DNA of 7,306 bases from a bacterium (lineage in GTDB: Bacteria; Chloroflexota; Dehalococcoidia; Tepidiformales; Tepidiformaceae): NCBI GenBank assembly GCA_945861295.1, contig CAMAUF010000102.1:1-7306 (forward strand), written 5' to 3'. The notes below the pieces were generated by a model, which did not search any database, had not been told where the DNA came from, and was given only the letters and a program-made list of their open reading frames with translations. Position 1 is the first letter of the stretch. Every line of letters starts with the position of its first letter. Shown here piece by piece: positions 1 to 5,665 of the stretch. Made by a program: the position numbers and the translations under genes.

Positions 1-262
1 CGATAAGGGCCGAGCGCTTGAGGATGTCGTCGGTCGAGCGGGGGATCTTGAAGTAGCGGCTGTAGGTGTCGCCGTCCTCGGTCACCACGGAGAGCTCGCG
101 CGTGGCCGGGTCTTCGGCCATCTCGTAGTCGAGGCAGGCGTGATGCACAGCCTTCTTGATGACGGGGTGGGTCGTCACGTCGGCGACGCGCTGGCCGCGG
201 TAATAGACGACGCGGTCGTCCTTCAACGAATCGATGTACTGCTGGGGGGTGCGGAGGCCCAT
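1..262 (-). CDS. HpaB-family flavin enzyme (4-hydroxyphenylacetate 3-hydroxylase / 4-hydroxybutyryl-CoA dehydratase type), N-terminus only
   Basis: The gene starts at ATG (262 down to 260, minus strand) and runs off the left edge, so only 87 residues are visible. It begins MGLRTPQQYIDSLKDDRVVY and continues with a DVTTHPVIKKAV block (residues 28-39), a YEMAEDP block (46-52), and YSRYFKIPRSTDDILKRS near the edge. This is the N-terminal helical region of the HpaB superfamily, which includes FADH2-dependent 4-hydroxyphenylacetate 3-monooxygenases and the FAD/Fe-S 4-hydroxybutyryl-CoA dehydratases. The flavin, substrate and any cluster-binding residues lie outside the window, so hydroxylase and dehydratase cannot be separated. 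The ATG is chosen because family members begin just before the TxxQYIxSL motif. No strong Shine-Dalgarno precedes it, and in-frame TTG codons at 301 and 316 are weaker alternatives. It is transcribed divergently from the toxin-antitoxin cluster. Confidence 0.8.
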   Translation of the reverse strand, partial: MGLRTPQQYIDSLKDDRVVYYRGQRVADVTTHPVIKKAVHHACLDYEMAEDPATRELSVVTEDGDTYSRYFKIPRSTDDILKRSALI

Positions 263-330
263 GCGAAAGTTGCCCCAAGGCGAAGTCCCGGCACGCGCCA
301 ACCGCGCCCCGAGCAAGTGAACTGAGTATC

Positions 331-344
331 CGCGCGCCGGGCCG
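331..344 (+). repeat. 14-bp direct repeat, left copy
   Basis: CGCGCGCCGGGCCG occurs here and again at 1582-1595, on the two sides of the toxin-antitoxin cluster. It could mark the ends of an inserted segment. However, a G/C-only 14-mer can recur by chance in DNA of this composition, and no integrase or transposase is present. Confidence 0.3.
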
Positions 345-478
345 AAGGGAGAAGCTGGGATCGACGCCTGTCGCTGCCGGATGGAAAAAGTCCTCGAACC
401 AACCGACAGTACCGCGCCGGCCGCGGAGCGGTCCCATCTCCGACGGTCAGGCCGACTTCCACATGGTTCACGCAGCAG

Positions 479-494
479 ATAGCGTGCGTGCTAT
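479..494. promoter_or_regulatory. Inverted repeat overlapping the higB -10 box: candidate autoregulatory operator
   Basis: ATAGC (479-483), a 6-nt spacer and GCTAT (490-494) form a perfect 5-bp inverted repeat. It overlaps the first bases of the -10 hexamer of higB. Antitoxins of the HigA type usually bind short palindromes over their own promoter and repress it, alone or with the toxin. The position fits such a site and the spacing fits a dimeric XRE protein. The BrnA-like ribbon-helix-helix protein encoded in the same cluster is an alternative ligand. The assignment is by position and symmetry only. Confidence 0.45.
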
Positions 495-497
495 ACT
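492..497 (+). promoter_or_regulatory. -10 box of the higB promoter, probably leaderless
   Basis: TATACT differs from the bacterial -10 consensus TATAAT at one position. It ends 6 nt before the GTG start of higB, so the predicted transcription start falls on or next to the start codon. There is no Shine-Dalgarno. The -35 is poor: TTCACG at 467-472 is the nearest candidate, with a long 19-nt spacer. Confidence 0.55.
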
Positions 498-503
498 CAC
501 CGG

Positions 504-836
504 GTGGCAGCGTGGCTCGTGAGGACGTTCACCTCCGAGACGGGAGCGAAACCCGTCGAAGATTGGGTTCGATCCTTAGACGCTGAGGCTCGATCAGAGG
601 TGCTTCACACGATTTCGCTCTTGCGACGGCAGGGAATCGCGCTCGGGATGCCTTTCGCGAAGCACCTGGGCGGCAACCTCTGGGAACTGCGCGCTCGCGG
701 GCCAGACGGGATCTACCGCGTAATCTACTTCCATTGGAAAGGGCGCACCTTCGGACTCGTACACGGGTTCACCAAGAAGGCGCAGGCCACTCCTCGCCGC
801 GAACTGGAAATCGCGAGGACGCGCCAACAAACATGA
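504..836 (+). CDS. higB: RelE/HigB-like toxin (phage Gp49-like family)
   Basis: A 110-residue protein, the usual size for this mRNA-interferase family. Visible family signatures are KPVEDWVRSL (16-25), LGMPFAKHL (47-55), LWELR (59-63), DGIYRVIYF (68-76), and HGFTKKAQATPRREL (87-101). The basic residues Arg63, Arg72, Lys91 and Lys92 lie where RelE-fold toxins contact ribosome-bound mRNA. The inferred role is translation-dependent mRNA cleavage, held in check by the antitoxin encoded next. The GTG start at 504 is preferred because the -10 box lies just upstream. A GTG at 519 is in frame but would remove the first strand residues. The toxin-first order followed by an XRE antitoxin 40 nt downstream is typical of higBA loci. 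I judge the family call secure, but activity cannot be seen from sequence. Confidence 0.88.
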   Translation: MAAWLVRTFTSETGAKPVEDWVRSLDAEARSEVLHTISLLRRQGIALGMPFAKHLGGNLWELRARGPDGIYRVIYFHWKGRTFGLVHGFTKKAQATPRRELEIARTRQQT

Positions 837-860
837 CTGAGCAGGCCGCGCGCTCAGCTC

Positions 861-867
861 AGGAAGG
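861..867 (+). promoter_or_regulatory. Ribosome binding site of higA
   Basis: AGGAAGG lies 9 nt before the ATG of higA. This is a proper Shine-Dalgarno, unlike the leaderless-looking toxin gene upstream. It would give the antitoxin independent, probably stronger, translation from the shared transcript. It also supports the ATG at 877 over the out-of-frame ATG 4 nt later. Confidence 0.6.
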
Positions 868-876
868 ATCACGAGG

Positions 877-1284
877 ATGGATGACTTCGACCGGCTCAAG
901 GCCGAACTCCTTCAAGACCCAGCGACGCGACGCGCATATGAGGCGCGCGAGCCGGCCTTCGAGCTCGCCAGCCGACTCATCGAGCTGCGCCGGGCTCTCG
1001 GGCTCACGCAACGCCAACTCGCCTCGATGGCCAAGATGACCCAACCGGAGATAGCCCGGTTGGAATCGGCCCAGAACTCGCCGACTTGGGACACGGTCGC
1101 GCGGGTCCTCGGCTCGGTCGGCGCCGAAATCGAGATCCGTGTCCGCAACCCGGCCGGGAAGTTCGTCAAGCTCAGGCTTTCTCCTGGCGCCACAGCTCAG
1201 CCTTCACGGCGCACCAAGCCCGCCGCCCAACCCGCTCCCGCCCCCACATCCGCTTATTTCAGCGCGAAAGGCACGCAGGCATGA
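877..1284 (+). CDS. higA: HigA-like XRE-family antitoxin
   Basis: A 135-residue protein with an N-terminal helical segment (1-30) and a Cro/C1-type helix-turn-helix at about residues 33-86. The core reads LRRALGLTQRQLASMAKM (37-54), followed by TQPEIARLES (55-64, recognition helix region) and SPTWDTVARVLGSVGAEIEI (68-87). HigA-type antitoxins neutralise the RelE-fold toxin encoded just upstream and repress the operon. The residues after about 105 form an Ala/Pro/Thr-rich, low-complexity tail (TKPAAQPAPAPTSA) that most HigA proteins lack. It could be disordered, or a remnant created where the next gene overlaps. The stop codon overlaps the start of the BrnA-like gene by 4 nt (ATGA), so the two are probably translationally coupled. 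The coding sequence also holds a perfect 8-bp inverted repeat (1041-1063). Confidence 0.88.
   Translation: MDDFDRLKAELLQDPATRRAYEAREPAFELASRLIELRRALGLTQRQLASMAKMTQPEIARLESAQNSPTWDTVARVLGSVGAEIEIRVRNPAGKFVKLRLSPGATAQPSRRTKPAAQPAPAPTSAYFSAKGTQA
1041..1063 (+). repeat. Inverted repeat inside higA
   Basis: CCAACCGG (1041-1048), a 7-nt spacer and CCGGTTGG (1056-1063) are perfect 8-bp arms. They could form a stem-loop in the higBA-brnA mRNA, or a DNA palindrome within the codons for the XRE recognition helix. It may be a coding coincidence, since the family motif constrains these codons. Confidence 0.4.
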
Positions 1285-1580
1285 AGAACGAGTCTTCTGG
1301 CAATCCTACTGGGACTGATTGGGAACGGCTTCGGGCGATGCGGGACGAGGACATCGATCTCTCGGACTGCCCCGAAATCACGCCCGAAATGTTCGCCCGA
1401 GCGGTAGTCCGCGACGGCCTCAAGCCGAGGCCGCCGAAGGTCCAGCTCACGCTCAGAATCGACCCCGACGTGGTCGAGTGGTTCCGCGCGCGCGGATCGG
1501 GCTACCAGTCGGAGATGGGGGCGCTCTTGCGCGCATACAAAGACGCCCATGTCCGGGCTGCGGCGCAGAGGGTCGACTAA
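1281..1580 (+). CDS. BrnA-family antitoxin (ribbon-helix-helix), without an adjacent BrnT
   Basis: A 99-residue protein beginning at ATG 1281, which overlaps the higA stop by 4 nt. The N-terminal block TDWERLRAMRDEDIDLSD (12-29) with PEITPEMFARAVV (31-43) is the conserved leader of BrnA antitoxins. The C-terminal block VQLTLRIDPDVVEWFRARG (54-72) followed by GYQSEMGALLRAY (74-86) is the ribbon-helix-helix DNA-binding and dimerisation region. BrnA normally pairs with the RelE-fold toxin BrnT and represses brnTA. Here no BrnT is encoded on either side; the only toxin is the HigB-like protein upstream. The gene may therefore be a second antitoxin or regulator of the same operon, or an orphan captured next to higBA. 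A longer reading frame from 1086 is out of phase with higA and overlaps it, so the short start is preferred. Confidence 0.87.
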   Translation: MKNESSGNPTGTDWERLRAMRDEDIDLSDCPEITPEMFARAVVRDGLKPRPPKVQLTLRIDPDVVEWFRARGSGYQSEMGALLRAYKDAHVRAAAQRVD

Positions 1581-1581
1581 A

Positions 1582-1595
1582 CGCGCGCCGGGCCG
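1582..1595 (+). repeat. 14-bp direct repeat, right copy
   Basis: Second copy of CGCGCGCCGGGCCG, one base after the stop codon of the BrnA-like gene. See the left copy at 331-344. Flanking bases do not extend the match. Confidence 0.3.
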
Positions 1596-1689
1596 GGCCT
1601 CCGAGACCAACTTCTATCGCGCTATCGAGCCCGCCAGCGACCCGCTAAACCGTCATCGTGCTACCCTCGCACACACACCCTCACCTATC

Positions 1690-1694
1690 AGGAG
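1690..1694 (+). promoter_or_regulatory. Ribosome binding site of mdh, fixing a TTG start
   Basis: AGGAG ends 8 nt before the TTG at 1703. No comparable Shine-Dalgarno stands before the in-frame ATG at 1658, and the 15 residues that ATG would add (MLPSHTHPHLSGAPA) do not belong to the dinucleotide-binding fold. The site therefore selects TTG as the start. A TACCCT hexamer at 1662-1667 is a weak -10 candidate that would start the transcript just upstream of this site. Confidence 0.75.
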
Positions 1695-1702
1695 CACCCG
1701 CT

Positions 1703-2644
1703 TTGACCCGAAAAAAGGTCACGATCATCGGCGCCGGCGCGACCGGCGGCGCCATGGCCCAACGCCTCATCGAGCGCAACATCTGCGACGTCGTCCTCCA
1801 GGACGACCCCCAGTTCGCCGGCACCATGCACCACGGCAAGGCGCTCGACGAGATGGAGGCCGCCGCCTGGCAGGGCTTCAGCGTCAAAATCAGCGCCACC
1901 GACGGCTGGGAAGAGACCGCCAACTCCGATGTCATCGTCTGCACAGCCGGCGCGCCGCGGAAGCCCGGCATGTCGCGTGAAGAGCTGCTCAACGGCAACG
2001 CCACCATCGTCCGCGCCAAGATCAGCGAAGCCGCGAAGCATTCGCCCAACGCCGTCATCATCATCTTCGCCAACCCAATGGACGCGATGTGCCACGTCGC
2101 CCTCAAGGCTTCCGGCTTCCCCGCCAGCCGCGTCATCGGCCAGGGCGGCATGCTCGACTCGGCCCGCTACCGTTACTTCGTCTCGCAGGCGGTCGGCGTC
2201 TCGCCTCTCGACGTGCATGGCTACGTCATCGGCGGCCACACGGACACCACGATGGTGCCGGTCGTCTCGCAGACGCGTGTCGGCGGCGTCCCCCTCACGG
2301 ACCTGCTGCCGCAGGACCAGATCGACTACGTCGTCGGCAAGGCGATGCGCGGCGGGGCCGAGATCACGGAACTCTACAAGACCGGCAGCGCCTACTACGC
2401 GCCCTCGGCGGCAACGGTCGCGATGGTCGAGACGATCATCCTCGACCAGCGGCGCCTGCAGCCCTGCAGCGTGCTCCACACGGGCGAGTACGGCATCGAA
2501 GGCGTCTATTCGGGCACGGTCGCCCAGCTTGGCGATAGCGGCGTCATCCGCACCTTCGAACTGCCGTTGACGGCGGAGGAGAAGGAAAAGGTTGTCGGCG
2601 CTGCTAACGCGACGAAGGAACTGGTCAAGCTCATCACCGACTGA
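1703..2644 (+). CDS. mdh: Malate dehydrogenase, lactate/malate dehydrogenase superfamily
   Basis: NAD-dependent interconversion of malate and oxaloacetate in the TCA cycle, in the cytoplasm. From the TTG start the protein has 313 residues, normal for the LDH-like MDH group of Chloroflexus and similar bacteria. The Rossmann motif GAGATG is at 10-15. An acidic residue at 34 ends the second strand, which points to NAD. The substrate loop APRKPGMSR holds Arg86 and Arg92; Arg rather than Gln at the discriminating position indicates malate, not lactate. Asn124 lies in the ANPMDA block. LDSAR (151-155) gives Asp152 and Arg155, and the catalytic His is 179. TGSAYYAPSAA (227-237) is conserved. The catalytic loop is odd: GGHTDTTMVP rather than the usual GGHGDxMVP, with a Gly-to-Thr change and one extra residue. 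It ends 41 nt from the convergent SDR gene. Confidence 0.93.
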   Translation: MTRKKVTIIGAGATGGAMAQRLIERNICDVVLQDDPQFAGTMHHGKALDEMEAAAWQGFSVKISATDGWEETANSDVIVCTAGAPRKPGMSREELLNGNATIVRAKISEAAKHSPNAVIIIFANPMDAMCHVALKASGFPASRVIGQGGMLDSARYRYFVSQAVGVSPLDVHGYVIGGHTDTTMVPVVSQTRVGGVPLTDLLPQDQIDYVVGKAMRGGAEITELYKTGSAYYAPSAATVAMVETIILDQRRLQPCSVLHTGEYGIEGVYSGTVAQLGDSGVIRTFELPLTAEEKEKVVGAANATKELVKLITD

Positions 2645-2677
2645 GGCGTGCACCGGCGACCGGCCGCGCGTTCGGAC

Positions 2678-2694
2678 GGCGGACTTTATCCGCC
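2678..2694. terminator. Small hairpin at the mdh/SDR convergence, possible bidirectional terminator
   Basis: GGCGGA (2678-2683), a 5-nt loop and TCCGCC (2689-2694) form a perfect 6-bp GC-rich stem between two convergent genes, overlapping the stop codon of the SDR gene. There is no U tract on either side, so intrinsic termination would be weak. Confidence 0.3.
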
Positions 2695-3519
2695 CCGGAC
2701 GCCCGGCCACGGCGTCGACTGACTGGCGCCGAATCCTTTCGCCATGTGGTCGAGGTCCGGCCCACGCCGCACCGAATGACCGCCGTCGGCGTTGATGACC
2801 TGGCCGGTAACCCAACTCGACTCAGGACCGGCCAAGTACCGCACGAGATGCGCGATGTCGTCGACGTGCCCCAGCCTCCGCAGCGGCATCTGGGCCAAGT
2901 AGTCGGCGACAGCCGCCTCGTTCGATGTCAGCCCAACGGCGAGGTCTGTGGGCACGAGCCCCGGCCGGACGACGTTGACGCGGACGCCGGCTCCCCCGAG
3001 TTCATCGGCCGCGTTTCGCATGAGCATCTCGAGGCCTGCCTTGGATACGCAGTACGCCGTCATCCAGCGGTGAGTCAGATGCCCGGCGATGGACGAGATC
3101 CCGATGATTGATCCGCCGCCGCCCAGGACCATCGCGCGTCCGGCATGTTTGAGCGTGAGCATGGCGCCGGTCAGGTTGGTGGCGAGGACGTTGTCCCACG
3201 CCGAGCGTGCAAGGTCGAGGGTGGGCCCGAAGGTGCCCGTCCCGGCGGCTGCGACACAGATCTGGAGATGCCCATCGGCGTCACGGGCGGTTGCCACTGC
3301 CGCTGCGACGTCGTCCTCGACCGAAACATCACCTGCCGCGATGCGCACGTCGGGGCCGGGGACGAGAGTCAGGCCGCTGCGGGCCTCTTCCAGCTTCTCG
3401 TTGGAGCGCCCCATCAGCGTCACGGTCGCGCCGTCTTCGCGTAAGCGCCGCGCCGAAGCGAGGCCAATGCCCGACCCTCCGCCGGTTATCAGCGCATGCA
3501 TCCCGTCGAGTTGTCCCAC
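2686..3519 (-). CDS. Short-chain dehydrogenase/reductase (SDR) oxidoreductase
   Basis: A 277-residue classical SDR that should carry out NAD(P)-dependent oxidation or reduction of an alcohol or ketone. The substrate is not predictable. The cofactor motif TGGGSGIG is at 12-19. Arg38 directly after the second strand favours NADPH. VAAAG (89-93) replaces the usual NNAG, with Asn115 as the structural helix residue. The catalytic Ser is in ISSIAG (141-146), and the catalytic YCVSK gives Tyr156 and Lys160. PGLVPTD (186-192) and the C-terminal INADGGHSVRRGPD (242-255) are typical of the FabG-like group. About 20 residues follow that point, a modest C-terminal extension. The GTG start is set by a strong Shine-Dalgarno (AGGAGGGA on the minus strand, 3525-3532, 5 nt from the start). 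A TAGATA hexamer (complement of 3552-3557) is a possible -10 box of its own promoter. Confidence 0.9.
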   Translation of the reverse strand: MGQLDGMHALITGGGSGIGLASARRLREDGATVTLMGRSNEKLEEARSGLTLVPGPDVRIAAGDVSVEDDVAAAVATARDADGHLQICVAAAGTGTFGPTLDLARSAWDNVLATNLTGAMLTLKHAGRAMVLGGGGSIIGISSIAGHLTHRWMTAYCVSKAGLEMLMRNAADELGGAGVRVNVVRPGLVPTDLAVGLTSNEAAVADYLAQMPLRRLGHVDDIAHLVRYLAGPESSWVTGQVINADGGHSVRRGPDLDHMAKGFGASQSTPWPGVRGG

Positions 3520-3568
3520 GACTATCCCTCCTCGGTTTCGATCCAGGCCTTTATCTACGATACACGCC

Positions 3569-3597
3569 GGTCGCTCGACGGCCCGAGGCCGGCGACC
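3569..3597 (-). terminator. Strong hairpin between the lipoprotein and SDR genes
   Basis: Read on the minus strand, GGTCGC plus CGGCC pair with GGCCG and GCGACC around a 3-nt loop, with a 4-nt bulge on one side: 11 base pairs in all. It lies 37 nt after the lipoprotein stop and before the SDR gene, where the HAD-argH-lipoprotein transcript would be expected to end. No U run follows, so it could be a weak or Rho-assisted terminator or an RNA-stabilising end rather than a classical intrinsic terminator. Confidence 0.4.
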
Positions 3598-3633
3598 CTT
3601 CGATAGTCGCCCCCATGCCCTCGTGCAGGCTGA

Positions 3634-4290
3634 TCACTTGTTCAGGATATCAATCACAACGCGCGGCGGGCTGTCGAGCGTGAACATTTTGAAGGGGCGC
3701 ATCGCGTCGACGCCGAGGCCATACTGCACCAGTGCCTCGAAGTCGCATGACTGCTTCACCAGCTTGAGCACGACAGTGGCCCCGAGCGCCGTAGTGACCG
3801 TGACCTGCCCCTGCTCGTTGTGGGCGTCGGTGTTGAAGAAGGTCACCAGCATCGGGCGGAAGCCGGCGAGGTCCAAGGTGTCGCCTGGGCCGCAGCGGCT
3901 GATTGCGGGTCGATACTCAGCGCTGGCCTCCGGACGGCCGCCGGAAAACTCGAAGACGATCCGGTCTGTCCCGCCGTCTTCCACGCGTGAAGCGGTCCGG
4001 ACGGCGACCAGAATGGACTTGGTGCCTCCCGGCTGATCTTTGGGCGTCGCCTTTGGGTTCAGGTCGTACCCAGGGATCGGCGTCCGCGTCGCTGCTGGCC
4101 TGGGCGTCGCTGGCGGCTGCGTCCGCGTGGCGGTCGCCGATGGCGGCTGGCTCGCCGCCGTCACAGCTGGCATAGTCGCGCTCGCAGGCTGCGTCGGCGG
4201 CGTTGCTTCCTTGTCGTCGTCATCGCCCGCACAGCCGAACGATAGGGCCGCGGTGACCGCCACGAGCGTGGCCAACAGCGTGCCTCTCAT
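3634..4290 (-). CDS. Lipoprotein with an AMIN-like domain
   Basis: A 218-residue exported protein of unknown function. Residues 1-20 form a lipoprotein signal peptide: MRGT, a hydrophobic stretch, then SFGC with Cys20 as the lipidation site. Phe at -2 makes the lipobox slightly atypical. An acidic patch (GDDDDKE) follows, then a Pro/Thr/Ala-rich spacer to about residue 75 with TRT and ATPRPA units, typical of Chloroflexota surface lipoproteins. Residues 92-216 look like the AMIN-like domain: DRIVFEFSGG (109-118), AEYRP (124-128), LVQYGLGVD (187-195), and MFTLDSPPRVVIDIL (202-216). Cys133 and Cys182 could form a disulfide. AMIN-type domains often target proteins to the cell envelope; a binding partner cannot be named. 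GGAGG sits 6 nt before the ATG (4297-4301), inside the end of argH. The gene starts 1 nt after the argH stop, which implies coupled translation. Confidence 0.82.
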   Translation of the reverse strand: MRGTLLATLVAVTAALSFGCAGDDDDKEATPPTQPASATMPAVTAASQPPSATATRTQPPATPRPAATRTPIPGYDLNPKATPKDQPGGTKSILVAVRTASRVEDGGTDRIVFEFSGGRPEASAEYRPAISRCGPGDTLDLAGFRPMLVTFFNTDAHNEQGQVTVTTALGATVVLKLVKQSCDFEALVQYGLGVDAMRPFKMFTLDSPPRVVIDILNK

Positions 4291-4291
4291 C

Positions 4292-5665
4292 TCATTCCTC
4301 CAGGGCCGCGCGCAGCGCCGTAGCTGCCGCGCGCACGCGATTGGGCGCCGTCCCGCCCGGCAGGTCGCGCGCGGCGAGCGCCGATTCTACGTCTAATCCC
4401 AGGATGTCCGGCCCGAAGAACGGGTGCGCCCGCTGGTAGTCCTCGAGCGAAAGCTCGTGCAACCCGCAACCACGCGCCTCACACTCGCGCACGATCCCGC
4501 CAACCACCATATGGGCATCGCGGAACGGTACGCCTTTCTTGACCAAGTAGTCCGCCACGTCCGTCGCTAGCGAGAAGCTTTCGCCCGCCGCGGCGCGCAT
4601 CCGAGGCAGGCGGAACTCCAGGGCCGGCAGCATCGCCGCGAAGATCTCGACCGATGGCAGACAGGCGTCGCGCCCGGCGATGACGGCGGCCTTGTCCTCC
4701 TGCAGGTCGCGGTTGTAGGCGAGCGGCAGCCCCTTTTGCATGACGAGCACGTTGATGAGCTCGCCGAAGACCCGCCCTGTCCGGCCGCGCGCCAGCTCGG
4801 CGACATCGGCGTTCTTCTTCTGCGGCATCATGCTCGAACCCGTCGCGAAGCCGTCCGGCAGGCCGACAAAGCCGAACTCCGCGGAGGCCCAGAGCACGAC
4901 CTCCTCCGCGATGCGCGAAAGGTGCATCTGCGTGGTCGAACAGCAGAACAAGAATTCGGCGATGAAGTCGCGGTCGGCGGTGGCGTCCATGCTGTTCCGT
5001 GAGACGCCCTCGAAGCCGAGCTCGACGGCTACCGACTCGCGGTCGAGCGGGTAAGGCGAGCCCGCGAGGGCGCCCGAGCCCAGCGGCATCACGTTTGTGC
5101 GCCGGCGGCAATCGCGGAAGCGGTCGCGGTCGCGCAGGAACATCTCGCCATAGGCGAGCAAATGGTGGCCCAGCGTAACCGGCTGGGCGCGCTGGACGTG
5201 CGTGTAGCCCGGCATCGCGTCGCCCGCGTGCCGGCCGCCCAGGTCGCAGAAAACAAGCACCAAGCGCGTGAGGGCGTCGATGGCGTCGTCGCAGGCCTCG
5301 CGCACGAGCATCCGGTTGAGAAGCGCGACCTGGTCGTTGCGCGAACGGGCCGTGTGCAAGCGGCCCGCCGCATCGCCAATCTTGGCGCGAAGCAGCGTCT
5401 CGACGTGGGTGTGGACATCTTCCAGCTCAGGCCGCCATTCGACGTGGCCGGCAAGCCAATCCGAGAGGACCTCGCCCAAGCCGGTGACGATGGCGTCGGC
5501 GTCTTCGGCCGGGATGATGCCTTGCCGTCCCAGCATCCGGGCGTGGGCGACCGACCCCGCGATATCATGCGCGAACAGCGTCCGGTCCGCGCCGGCCGTG
5601 TACTCCCGTGTGAGCGCGTCCATATCACCGCTGAAGCGGCCGCCCCACTGGCGCTGTTCAGTCAT
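4292..5665 (-). CDS. argH: Argininosuccinate lyase
   Basis: Cleaves argininosuccinate to arginine and fumarate, the last step of arginine biosynthesis, as a cytoplasmic homotetramer. From ATG 5665 it has 457 residues, normal for ArgH. WGGRF (7-11) is the usual N-terminal motif. HTARSRNDQV (104-113) and GYTHVQRAQP (153-162, catalytic His156) build the shared active site. The signature loop GSSMMPQKKN (276-285) carries the catalytic Ser and is followed by KGLPLAYNRDLQEDK (311-325). The residue after the KKN of the signature is Ala286 where Pro is usual (KKNPD), a mild variation. Its ATG overlaps the stop of the HAD gene by 1 nt (TGATG). The GTG immediately before (5668) is an equally in-frame alternative. 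No other arginine genes are in view, so the pathway is scattered in this genome. Confidence 0.95.
   Translation of the reverse strand: MTEQRQWGGRFSGDMDALTREYTAGADRTLFAHDIAGSVAHARMLGRQGIIPAEDADAIVTGLGEVLSDWLAGHVEWRPELEDVHTHVETLLRAKIGDAAGRLHTARSRNDQVALLNRMLVREACDDAIDALTRLVLVFCDLGGRHAGDAMPGYTHVQRAQPVTLGHHLLAYGEMFLRDRDRFRDCRRRTNVMPLGSGALAGSPYPLDRESVAVELGFEGVSRNSMDATADRDFIAEFLFCCSTTQMHLSRIAEEVVLWASAEFGFVGLPDGFATGSSMMPQKKNADVAELARGRTGRVFGELINVLVMQKGLPLAYNRDLQEDKAAVIAGRDACLPSVEIFAAMLPALEFRLPRMRAAAGESFSLATDVADYLVKKGVPFRDAHMVVGGIVRECEARGCGLHELSLEDYQRAHPFFGPDILGLDVESALAARDLPGGTAPNRVRAAATALRAALEE

Larger units (their letters stand above)
263..503. other. Divergent intergenic region between the HpaB-family gene and higB
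   Basis: These 241 nt contain no convincing gene. The reading frames that cross them have no family signature. The region should carry promoters in both directions. On the minus strand a GATACT hexamer (complement of 325-330) could be a -10 box for the HpaB-family gene, giving a leader of about 55 nt, but no good -35 accompanies it. On the plus strand the right end holds the inverted repeat and -10 box of higB, listed separately. A G/C-only 14-mer at 331-344 recurs downstream of the toxin-antitoxin cluster, also listed separately. Confidence 0.5.

Noticed and set aside
504..836. BrnT identity for the toxin, given the BrnA-like gene nearby
   Set aside because: BrnT proteins carry an N-terminal WDxxKAxxNxxKHG-type block, which is absent. 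The LWELR, DGIYRV and FTKK motifs fit Gp49/HigB-like toxins.
1086..1580. A longer 164-codon version of the BrnA-like gene
   Set aside because: The extra N-terminus lies entirely inside higA in another frame and has no BrnA features. The ATG at 1281 gives the full conserved BrnA length and an ATGA overlap.
1658..1702. ATG at 1658 as the mdh start
   Set aside because: It adds 15 residues unlike any Rossmann N-terminus, while AGGAG is correctly spaced for the TTG at 1703.
1688..2815. A 375-codon open frame on the minus strand opposite mdh
   Set aside because: It is the antisense shadow of a clearly recognised malate dehydrogenase, is rich in Arg/Asp/Ala as expected from GC-rich antisense reading, and has no family motif.
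3089..4036. A 315-codon plus-strand open frame across the SDR and lipoprotein genes
   Set aside because: It spans two real minus-strand genes and the gap between them, has Ser/Pro/Arg-rich content without domains, and lacks a Shine-Dalgarno.
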